Origin: SXOA01 sp051004015 | GTDB taxonomy: Bacteria; Planctomycetota; Planctomycetia; Pirellulales; Pirellulaceae | NCBI GenBank assembly: GCA_051004015.1 | Contig: JBPCKT010000085.1 | Coordinates: 1 to 8,092 of the forward strand | Length of the DNA stretch: 8,092 nucleotides | Direction: 5' to 3' | Shown here: in pieces, positions 1 through 5,701 of the stretch | How the letters are laid out: every line of letters begins with the position of its first letter | Numbering within the stretch: the stretch's first letter is position 1 | Translations under genes and position numbers: made by a program | Notes under the pieces: model-generated | The model's input: the letters and a program-made list of their open reading frames with translations, nothing else | Database searches by the model: none | Told to the model about the DNA's origin: nothing

Positions 1-1
1 G

Positions 2-100
2 GACCTGGCCGACACCACACAACGTATCAACGACCGGCCCCGGAAACGTCACAATTACCAAACTCCCAGCGAAGTTTTCTTCGGTCAATCCGCAGACTGA
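2..100 (+). CDS. IS30-family transposase, C-terminal end (partial, 5' end outside window)
   Basis: Frame 2 is open from the window edge and encodes 32 residues ending at TGA 98-100. The peptide contains INDRPRKRHNYQTPSEVFF, which matches the conserved end of IS30-family DDE transposases (pattern: N-x-RPRK-x-x-x-[YW]-x-TP-x-E-V-F). In these enzymes this segment lies just after the catalytic glutamate of the RNase H-like integrase core, which cuts and joins the element ends. The catalytic residues themselves are outside the window, so I cannot tell whether the element is intact. The stop is followed directly by a candidate terminal inverted repeat. The family assignment is fairly secure despite the short length because the RPRK/TP/EVF block is distinctive. 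Confidence 0.85.
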   Translation, partial: DLADTTQRINDRPRKRHNYQTPSEVFFGQSAD

Positions 101-101
101 C

Positions 102-124
102 GTTGCATTTGAGATTGGACGTCA
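102..124 (+). repeat. Candidate right terminal inverted repeat of the IS30-like element
   Basis: The sequence starting GTTGCATTTGAGATTGGAC, two bases after the transposase stop, resembles the GTTGCA(C/T)TT-type ends that I associate with IS30-like elements, where the repeat lies very close to the transposase stop. The partner repeat is outside the window, so neither the exact boundary nor a target-site duplication can be confirmed. This is inference from position and resemblance. Confidence 0.35.
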
Positions 125-258
125 CGGTTCATTGTTCGGCCTCAAGTCACGAAGCGTATTATCGCAGCGACGTCGTGGTGCGACTTCGTCCCCATACGGA
201 CGATTGTACTTTCCCTGCTCGGAGCGCGGAACTATGCGAGAAATACAGGCGAGGCACC

Positions 259-534
259 TTATTGTCCTCGCAACACCTTCTGTATGCTGGCATCTCCCGC
301 ATCGACCTCGACAATAAAATCACCGCCCCGCCGGTTGCGGTAATTCTTGGGGCCGTAGTTGATCCGCCATCGAGTTGTGTTGCCGCTCAACTCTGTGATG
401 GTTCGGAGACTATCCTCCAGGCTGATCCCTGCCTCCTTCGCCGCTCGATTGGCGGTAGCGACGGCGCGGGCAAGTGACACCGCCATCTCGTCCTCTATGA
501 TTTCCGGCGACAGTTTCTCGGCCTTCCCGGACAT
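259..534 (-). CDS. Small hypothetical protein, 91 aa
   Basis: I do not recognise this family. The main evidence that it is real is an excellent ribosome binding site (AGGAGG at 542-547, 7 bases before the ATG at 532-534) and a protein-like composition. Residues 1-45 are predicted helical and Ala/Glu-rich, with no signal peptide or membrane segment. Residues 55-91 look like beta-strands, with aromatic and glycine residues (WRINYGPKNY, RRGGDFIVEVDA) and a final KVLRGQ. The end faintly recalls the beta-hairpin with a VDA turn seen in PepSY-like domains, but this is not strong enough for an assignment. It is probably cytoplasmic. It diverges from the large cytochrome gene across a 96-base gap, and its 3' end faces the IS30 remnant. 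An overlapping plus-strand reading frame (103-477) has no such start signal. Confidence 0.7.
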   Translation of the reverse strand: MSGKAEKLSPEIIEDEMAVSLARAVATANRAAKEAGISLEDSLRTITELSGNTTRWRINYGPKNYRNRRGGDFIVEVDAGDASIQKVLRGQ

Positions 535-630
535 AGTTGCGCCTCCTTTTATTGCCTATACTGAGAGGGTGCATTTTACCAGAACCTACCGGAATTCATC
601 GGAACAAACTCACGCTTCGGAGCGCCAGTG
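535..630. promoter_or_regulatory. Divergent intergenic region, presumed to hold both promoters
   Basis: These 96 bases separate two divergently oriented genes and are more AT-rich than the flanking coding DNA. They should carry the promoter of each gene. A TAAAAT hexamer on the minus strand (plus 573-578) is a plausible -10 for the small gene, but no good -35 is visible at the right distance. On the plus strand TTGCCT (553-558) has no convincing -10 partner. GGAG at 619-622 is the likely ribosome binding site of the plus-strand gene. The promoter placement is inference. Confidence 0.35.
542..547 (-). promoter_or_regulatory. Strong Shine-Dalgarno site of the 91-aa gene
   Basis: On the minus strand AGGAGG (plus-strand CCTCCT) sits 7 bases before the ATG at 532-534. 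It fixes the start of the small unknown gene and is the best evidence that the minus strand is the coding strand here. Confidence 0.8.
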
Positions 631-3600
631 ATGCGTTTTTTGCCTCTGCACTTTTCGATTTTTCTCCTGCTTACGCTCGCAACTTCCCTCCCCTCCTTCT
701 CCGCCGACCCCGAGTGGCTTTGGTCCAATGGCGATCCCAAGGAGACCGAAACTGTCTACTTCCGCAAGACCTTTGAACTTAAGGGGAAGCCGAAAGCGGT
801 GGTGTTTTCCGGAAGCTGCGACAATGTGTTCACGCTGTTCGTGAATGGGCAGATGGTGACGCAAGGCTCGGAGTGGTCGCTGCCGGTGCGGGAGAAGCTG
901 GAGAAGCGGCTGGTGGAGGGGAAGAACGTAATCGCGGTGCGCGGTGCGAATCAGGGGAGCGCGGCGGGGTTCATTGCGATCGTCGATATTGAGAATGCCG
1001 ATGGGAGCAAGCAGCAGATCGTGACGGACAAATCCTGGCTCGTCGCCGCGGAAGCAGAAAAAGACTGGCAGCAGGCGAAGTTCGACGATTCGGCCTGGAA
1101 GAAGCCGCATAGCTTCGGCAAGCTGGGGGTCGGGCCGTGGGGGAACGTGGCCCTCGATGCGGCCCGGCCGGGCGGGATTCTGGCGACGACGGAAGAGAAC
1201 ATCAAGCCGATAGCCGGCTTCAAGGTGGAGCTACTGTATTCGGTTCCCAAGGACGAGCAGGGGAGCTGGGTGAGCATGACGCCGGACCCCAAGGGGCGGC
1301 TGATTGTGAGCGACCAGTACGGCAGCCTGTACCGGGTGACGCCGGGGAAGGACCGGGAATCGACCAAGGTAGAGAAGCTGGAGGTGGAGATTGGCGAAGC
1401 TCACGGGATGTTGCACGTGGGGGCCGCGCTCTATGTCGTCAACAACGAAGGGCAGAAGTATAAGCGGGGCCTGTACCGCGTGACCGACACGAACGGCGAT
1501 GACCAGTACGACAAGGTCGAGCTGCTCAAGGCGATCGACGGCGGCGGCGAGCACGGCCCCCACGCGGTCCGCCTCGGCCCCGACGGCAAGCTGTATCTGG
1601 TGGCGGGGAATTTTACGAAGCCGCCGGAAGGGTACGCCTCCAATTCGCCGCACCGCAACTGGGCCGAAGACCAACTGCTGCTCCGCAACCCGGACGGCGG
1701 CGGGCACGACCCGCACATTTTCTCCCCCGCCGGCTGGGTCGCCCGCTGCGATTTGGACGGGAAGAACTGGGAGCTGCTTTGCGGCGGCCTGCGGAACACG
1801 TACGACATCGATTTCAACACCGACGGCGAGCTGTTCAACTTCGACAGCGACATGGAGTGGGACACCGGCACGCCGTGGTATCGCCCCACTCGCGTCAACC
1901 ACATCGTCAGCGGCGGCGAGTATGGGTGGCGGAACGGGACCGGCAAGTGGATGGAGTATTCGCCCGACAGCCTGGGGGCGGTCGCCAACATCGGCCTCGG
2001 CTCGCCGACCGGCGTGACATTCGGCACCGGGGCGAAGTTCCCGGCCAAGTACCAGCGGGCGTTCTTCATCAACGACTGGACCTACGGCAAGATTTATGCT
2101 GTCCACATGACGCCGACCGGCTCCACGTACATCGGCAATTTCGAAACCTTCATCGAAGGGAAGCCGCTGCCGGTGACGGACATTGTGGTGAACACGGACG
2201 GGGCGATTTACTTTGCCATCGGCGGGCGGCGGACGCAGTCGGGGCTGTACCGGGTGACGTATATCGGAAGCGAGAGCACGGCCCCAGCGGAGGTGATCAA
2301 GGATGAGGCGGCTGCGAAGGCCCGCGAGCTGCGCCACAGCATTGAAGCCTTTCACATGAAGGAAGACCCGAAGGCGATTGAAGTCGCGTGGCCGCATCTC
2401 AACAGCAACGACCGGGCGATCCGCTATGCCGCCCGGATTGCCATCGAGCATCAGGACCCCAAGCTGTGGCAGGACAAGGCCCTCAGCGAGCAGCACACGA
2501 CGGCGGCCATTCATGCGATGGTTGCGCTGGCCCGCACGGGCAAGCGGGGGGACAAAGCACTGCTGGAGAAGATTGTCACCCGCCTCTCGCTGCTGCCGTG
2601 GGAGAAGATGACGGAGGATCAGTTCCTGGCCGCCATTCGCGCTTGCGGGCTGGCCTTCATTCGGCTGCATGATTTGCAGCAAGATCCGGGAGGACTCAAG
2701 CCGGAGCAGAACCTGGCGACGATCCGCCCCGCCAAGCCGGACCCGAAGCTGGCTGCGGCGCTGGCCGGCCGCATCGCGCCGCTGTTTCCGAACCAGAGCG
2801 AGAACGTGAACCACGAATTGGCGGCTTTGCTGGTGTATCTGGAAGCGCCCGCGGTAGTCGCGCCGGGGATGAAGCTGCTGGCGACTTCGCAGACGCAGGA
2901 GGACCAATTGCATTACGTCCTAGTGCTCCGCAATGTCAGCCATCTGATGACGAGCGAGCAGCGGCGGGCGTTCTTTAGCTGGATTCCGATGGCCCAGCAG
3001 AGCTACCGCGGCGGCAATAGCTTCCGCAAGTTCCTCGACAAAATCCGCGACGACGCAGCCGCGAAGCTGAGCGACGCCGACCGGCTGGCCCTCAAGGACG
3101 TGATCGAAGGAAAGGCGCGAGTCGAAGTCGTGAAGCTGGAGACCACGCGGCAGTTCGTCCACAACTGGCAGATGGAAGACCTGCTGCCGGAGCTGAACGC
3201 CGTGGAGAAGGGCCGCTCGTTCGAGAAAGGCAAAATCGCCTACCAAGCGGCTCAGTGCTACAAATGCCACCGATTTAACGGCGATGGCGGCGACACCGGC
3301 CCGGACATCACCGGCGTCGGCAACCGCTTCAACCCCACCTACATTCTGGAATCGCTGATCGTCCCCTCGAAGGCGATTTCGGACCAGTACCTCAACACGA
3401 CCATCCTCACCACGGACGGCGAAGTGTTTAACGGCCGCATCCTGGATGAGAACGCCAAACAGATCAAGCTGCGTCCCGATCCCTTCGCCAAGGAGCCGAT
3501 CGTCATCGAGAAGGAGAATATCCAGAACCGCCAGCTTTCCAAAGTTTCGGAAATGCCGCAGGGACTGATCAGCACCTTGACGAAAGAAGAAGTCCTCGAC

Positions 3601-3657
3601 CTCGTCGCTTACCTCCGCAGCGCGGGGAAGGCGGAGGACAAGGCGTTTGGGAAGTAG
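631..3657 (+). CDS. PVC-type membrane-bound dehydrogenase/cytochrome c fusion protein, exported
   Basis: Exported 1008-residue protein, probably a periplasmic oxidoreductase that passes electrons to its own c-type heme. Residues 1-25 form a signal peptide with cleavage expected after SFSA. Residues about 26-180 resemble a galactose-binding-like jelly roll. Residues about 182-548 resemble the sugar/aldose dehydrogenase beta-propeller of Pirellula/Verrucomicrobium proteins (TIGR02604 type), with HGPHA and GGEYGW motifs. Residues about 555-860 are helical, HEAT-like. Residues about 862-1004 match the TIGR02603 heme-binding domain: CYKCH with C876, C879 and H880, GDTGPDITGVG, and candidate sixth ligand M975 in SEMPQG. 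Length and domain order are normal for this PVC family; the substrate is unknown. ATG 631 is chosen over the adjacent GTG 628 because GGAG (619-622) then lies 8 bases upstream. A second c-heme gene follows 124 bases later. Confidence 0.93.
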   Translation: MRFLPLHFSIFLLLTLATSLPSFSADPEWLWSNGDPKETETVYFRKTFELKGKPKAVVFSGSCDNVFTLFVNGQMVTQGSEWSLPVREKLEKRLVEGKNVIAVRGANQGSAAGFIAIVDIENADGSKQQIVTDKSWLVAAEAEKDWQQAKFDDSAWKKPHSFGKLGVGPWGNVALDAARPGGILATTEENIKPIAGFKVELLYSVPKDEQGSWVSMTPDPKGRLIVSDQYGSLYRVTPGKDRESTKVEKLEVEIGEAHGMLHVGAALYVVNNEGQKYKRGLYRVTDTNGDDQYDKVELLKAIDGGGEHGPHAVRLGPDGKLYLVAGNFTKPPEGYASNSPHRNWAEDQLLLRNPDGGGHDPHIFSPAGWVARCDLDGKNWELLCGGLRNTYDIDFNTDGELFNFDSDMEWDTGTPWYRPTRVNHIVSGGEYGWRNGTGKWMEYSPDSLGAVANIGLGSPTGVTFGTGAKFPAKYQRAFFINDWTYGKIYAVHMTPTGSTYIGNFETFIEGKPLPVTDIVVNTDGAIYFAIGGRRTQSGLYRVTYIGSESTAPAEVIKDEAAAKARELRHSIEAFHMKEDPKAIEVAWPHLNSNDRAIRYAARIAIEHQDPKLWQDKALSEQHTTAAIHAMVALARTGKRGDKALLEKIVTRLSLLPWEKMTEDQFLAAIRACGLAFIRLHDLQQDPGGLKPEQNLATIRPAKPDPKLAAALAGRIAPLFPNQSENVNHELAALLVYLEAPAVVAPGMKLLATSQTQEDQLHYVLVLRNVSHLMTSEQRRAFFSWIPMAQQSYRGGNSFRKFLDKIRDDAAAKLSDADRLALKDVIEGKARVEVVKLETTRQFVHNWQMEDLLPELNAVEKGRSFEKGKIAYQAAQCYKCHRFNGDGGDTGPDITGVGNRFNPTYILESLIVPSKAISDQYLNTTILTTDGEVFNGRILDENAKQIKLRPDPFAKEPIVIEKENIQNRQLSKVSEMPQGLISTLTKEEVLDLVAYLRSAGKAEDKAFGK

Positions 3658-3684
3658 GGCTCGTTAAGATCGAAGAGGGTCTCA

Positions 3685-3708
3685 CACAGAGGCACGGAGG
3701 CACAGAGT
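3685..3708. repeat. Three tandem 8-base units, consensus CACRGAGG
   Basis: CACAGAGG, CACGGAGG and CACAGAGT lie head to tail at 3685-3692, 3693-3700 and 3701-3708, in the gap between the two heme-protein genes and preceded by GGTCTCA. Array and period are directly visible. I recall similar CACAGAGG-type strings in intergenic DNA of other bacteria, but I cannot verify that here. It lies just upstream of the disrupted leader of the next gene. Confidence 0.6.
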
Positions 3709-3739
3709 GTTGATCCAGCAAACGGTATTGCGTCGATGA

Positions 3740-3781
3740 CTGGGTCTGTTTCTGCCCGGCTCGCACGCCGCCGACGCCAAA
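3740..3781 (+). pseudogene. Remnant of the signal peptide of the DUF3365-like protein
   Basis: Fourteen codons directly in frame with the downstream gene encode a hydrophobic stretch and an Ala-Asp-Ala cleavage-like site (LGLFLPGSHAADAK). A TGA at 3737-3739 cuts it from any start codon. The codons before the TGA (QQTVLRR) have basic residues but no clear initiator other than GTG 3707, which overlaps the tandem repeat. This is best explained as the leftover of a leader whose front end was replaced, or as a point mutation or sequencing error creating the stop. Confidence 0.5.
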
Positions 3782-4222
3782 GTGGACGAAGCGGCTTTGA
3801 ACCGGACACGCAAGCAGGTCAAGATGCTCGATGACCTTTACAAGACCGCCATCGTGCTCATCACGGAGAATTATGTCACGGACAAATCGAGCCTCCCCGC
3901 GGGCGAAGCGTTTCAGAAGCTGTTTGGCGCGATGAAAAAAGCCGGCCATCATGAGGTTCGGCTGCTCGACGCCACCGGCGAGCCGCTCAACCCCGACAAC
4001 GCGCCGAAGGATGCCTTCGAGAAGGCCGCGATTGCCGCGCTGCTCAAGGGGAAGTCGGGCTATGAGGAAGTGATGGAGAAAAACGGGAAAAAATTCCTCC
4101 GCTCAGCGACGCCAATCCCCGTCGTCCTCGACAAGTGCATCATGTGCCACGACCAGTACAAAGCGGCCAAGGAGAAGAAGCAGATTATTGGCTCGCTGGG
4201 GTATACGATTCCGATTGAGTGA
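3782..4222 (+). CDS. DUF3365/Tll0287-like c-type heme protein; export signal apparently interrupted
   Basis: The 146 residues from GTG 3782 match the DUF3365 (Tll0287-like) family, heme proteins thought to act as periplasmic redox or gas sensors. Features include an N-terminal helix (LNRTRKQVKMLDDLYKTAI), a PAS-like middle with VRLLDATGEPLNPDNAP, and a C-terminal c-heme motif CIMCH (C119, C122, H123) followed by LGYTIPI, a typical family ending. Such proteins must be exported for heme attachment, yet this start gives no signal peptide. In the same frame just upstream, codons 3740-3781 read LGLFLPGSHAADAK, which looks like the second half of a signal peptide with an ADA cleavage site, but TGA at 3737-3739 blocks it. 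No ribosome binding site precedes GTG 3782. Either the 5' end has been lost (pseudogene) or there is a read error. The gene continues co-directionally from the large cytochrome gene, suggesting shared redox work. Confidence 0.8.
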   Translation: MDEAALNRTRKQVKMLDDLYKTAIVLITENYVTDKSSLPAGEAFQKLFGAMKKAGHHEVRLLDATGEPLNPDNAPKDAFEKAAIAALLKGKSGYEEVMEKNGKKFLRSATPIPVVLDKCIMCHDQYKAAKEKKQIIGSLGYTIPIE

Positions 4223-4226
4223 TCTC

Positions 4227-4724
4227 ATGCCGTTCAATCTCGCGCTCAAGCAAATCGAATTCGCCCGCTCGTACACTCTCACGATGCTGGCCGATATCGT
4301 CTCGGACGATTGGTTCGTCATGCCGCCGGGGTGCAGCACACATGTCGCCTGGCAGATCGGGCACCTGGCGATGGCGGAGTATGGGCTGTGCCTGTTTCGA
4401 CTGCGGGGAAGGGCCGAAATCGACACGACCCTGATGACCAGCGCCTTCCGCAAAACCTTCAGCCGCGGGACCATTCCGGAGCCGCACCCGACCAAGAACC
4501 CTTCCCCCGCGGAAATCCGCAACGTGTTCGACCGGGTCCATGCCCAGGTGCTGCTGGAGCTCCCCACCTTCACCCCGGAGCAGCTCGCCGAGCCGGTGGA
4601 CATGCCCTACGCGGCTTACGCCACGAAGCTCGGCTCGCTCCTCTTCTGCTCGCACCACGAGATGCTCCACTGCGGCCAGCTCGGCCTGCTCCGCCGGCTG
4701 CTGGGGAAACAGCCGGTGAGGTAG
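4227..4724 (+). CDS. DinB/YfiT-family putative metal-dependent enzyme
   Basis: A 165-residue four-helix-bundle protein of the DinB-like superfamily. The family's metal-binding histidine triad is visible: H46 in WQIGHLAMAEY, and H144 and H148 in HHEMLHCGQL, followed by the usual LLRRLLG helix. Relatives include thiol S-transferases (bacillithiol or mycothiol dependent) and proteins of unknown role; the family name comes from a DNA-damage-induced gene. The substrate cannot be read from the sequence. It is probably cytoplasmic, with no signal peptide. ATG 4227 gives a protein beginning MPFNLALKQ, a normal family start; the upstream TTG 4188 would overlap the previous gene by 35 bases. Only 4 bases separate it from the DUF3365 gene, so translation is probably coupled; GAG at 4217-4219 is a weak ribosome site. 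A hairpin repeat begins 4 bases after its stop. Confidence 0.85.
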   Translation: MPFNLALKQIEFARSYTLTMLADIVSDDWFVMPPGCSTHVAWQIGHLAMAEYGLCLFRLRGRAEIDTTLMTSAFRKTFSRGTIPEPHPTKNPSPAEIRNVFDRVHAQVLLELPTFTPEQLAEPVDMPYAAYATKLGSLLFCSHHEMLHCGQLGLLRRLLGKQPVR

Positions 4725-4727
4725 ATC

Positions 4728-4778
4728 GTACTCCTCACGCTCCGCGTGAGGAATCATCGCGCGGAGCGAGATGAGTAC
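4728..4778. repeat. Palindromic repeat doublet (REP/BIME-like) between convergent genes; possible bidirectional terminator
   Basis: GTACTC (4728-4733) and GAGTAC (4773-4778) bracket two hairpins. The first has a perfect 9-bp stem, TCCTCACGC (4732-4740) and GCGTGAGGA (4744-4752), with a TCC loop. The second has a 7-bp stem with one mismatch, ATCGCGC (4756-4762) and GCGAGAT (4766-4772), with a GGA loop. The second unit is an inverted, diverged copy of the first. A third copy lies at 7858-7884. The doublet fills the gap between the convergent DinB-like and lptB genes, so it could end transcription from both sides, but no clear T-run follows either stem. Confidence 0.8.
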
Positions 4779-4789
4779 TATTCTTGCCG

Positions 4790-5677
4790 CTAATTCCCCT
4801 CCGCATCCAGCGTCTCATCCTCATGAACGTTCCGCCGCCGGGGGCGTTTGAAGTTGACGGGGATGTCGTCCGCTGACGAACCATTCTTGGCATCGTCCTC
4901 CGCATCGGGCGCATCGACGCCAGTACTCATGTGCGGAGCCGGCGGTCCCACGGAGCCGATGTCGACGTTGTTGCCGAAGTAGCGCTCGCGGGCTTCGGGG
5001 TGGCTGAGGACTTCGCGCGGCGTGCCGTGGCAGAGGACGCTCCCTTTGTGGATGACGTAGCTGCGGTCGGTGATTTGCAACGTCTCGCGGACCTGATGGT
5101 CGGTGATCAGGATCGAAATGCCGCGGCTGCGGAGCTCGCGGATGATGCCTTGGATGCTCTCGATGGTTTTGGGATCGATGCCGGTGAAGGGCTCATCCAG
5201 CAGGATGATCTCCGGGTCGGAGACCAGGCAACGGGCGATCTCCAGCCGCCGCCGCTCGCCGCCGGAGATGTTGACGGCCTTGCTGTGGCGGATGTGGGTG
5301 ATCTTGAACTGCTCCAGCAGGTCTTCGCAGACGCGCTTGCGGGTCTTCCAGTCCTTGCCGAGCAGCTCCATCACGCCCAGCAGGTTCTGCTCGACGGTGA
5401 GCTTTTTGAAGACGCTGGATTCCTGCGCCAGGTAACCCATGCCCGCCTTGGCCCGGCGGTACATCGGCCAGTTGGTCACGTCCTGGCCGCCCAGAAGCAC
5501 TTGCCCCTTATCAGGCTCCACCATTCCGCAGGTCATGCGGAAGCTGGTGGTCTTGCCGGCCCCGTTCGGCCCGAGCAGCCCCACAATCTCCGCCTTCTCC
5601 ACGGAAAAGCTGACGCCGTCCACCACCCGGCGGGTGCCGTACGATTTAACAAGTCCAATTGCTTCCAGCAGTGGCAT
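4790..5677 (-). CDS. lptB: LptB-type LPS export ABC transporter ATPase
   Basis: The 295-residue cytoplasmic ATPase should power extraction of LPS (or a related lipid) from the inner membrane with LptF/LptG for transfer to LptC/LptA. Visible motifs are Walker A GPNGAGKTT (36-44), Q-loop Q85 in YLAQESSVFKKLTVEQN, a typical LptB segment, signature ISGGERRRLEIAR (137-149), Walker B IILLDEP (157-163, D161, E162), the D-loop GIDP (166-169) and switch H194 in ITDHQVRET, also LptB-typical. FGNNVDIG near 235 ends the usual domain. About 54 extra residues follow (242-295): an acidic Ser/Asp-rich stretch then basic KRPRRRN; E. coli LptB is 241 residues. GGAGG (5682-5686) lies 4 bases before the ATG. It begins 24 bases after the lepB stop and is probably co-transcribed with it. 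Confidence 0.93.
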   Translation of the reverse strand: MPLLEAIGLVKSYGTRRVVDGVSFSVEKAEIVGLLGPNGAGKTTSFRMTCGMVEPDKGQVLLGGQDVTNWPMYRRAKAGMGYLAQESSVFKKLTVEQNLLGVMELLGKDWKTRKRVCEDLLEQFKITHIRHSKAVNISGGERRRLEIARCLVSDPEIILLDEPFTGIDPKTIESIQGIIRELRSRGISILITDHQVRETLQITDRSYVIHKGSVLCHGTPREVLSHPEARERYFGNNVDIGSVGPPAPHMSTGVDAPDAEDDAKNGSSADDIPVNFKRPRRRNVHEDETLDAEGN

Positions 5678-5681
5678 GAGT

Positions 5682-5686
5682 CCTCC
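5682..5686 (-). promoter_or_regulatory. Ribosome binding site of lptB
   Basis: On the minus strand GGAGG lies 4 bases before the lptB ATG (5675-5677), inside the 24-base gap after the lepB stop. It supports the chosen start and independent ribosome loading within a two-gene operon. Confidence 0.7.
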
Positions 5687-5701
5687 GTGACGAATTTTGG
5701 C

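Noticed and set aside
168..189. Near direct repeat CGACGTCGT / CGACTTCGT
   Set aside because: Short, imperfect, only two units, and no structural context; probably chance in GC-rich DNA.
103..477. Plus-strand frame of about 124 codons after the IS30 remnant
   Set aside because: It begins at a TTG inside the likely inverted repeat, has no ribosome site, and overlaps the 91-aa minus-strand gene that has a strong one.
1231..2913. Long minus-strand open frame (about 560 codons) opposite the large cytochrome gene
   Set aside because: It is antisense to a gene with clear domains, is rich in Arg, Val, Gln and Pro as expected from GC-rich codon bias read backwards, and has no recognisable motif.
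4188..4226. TTG start for the DinB-like gene
   Set aside because: It would overlap the preceding heme-protein gene by 35 bases, while ATG 4227 gives a normal family N-terminus.
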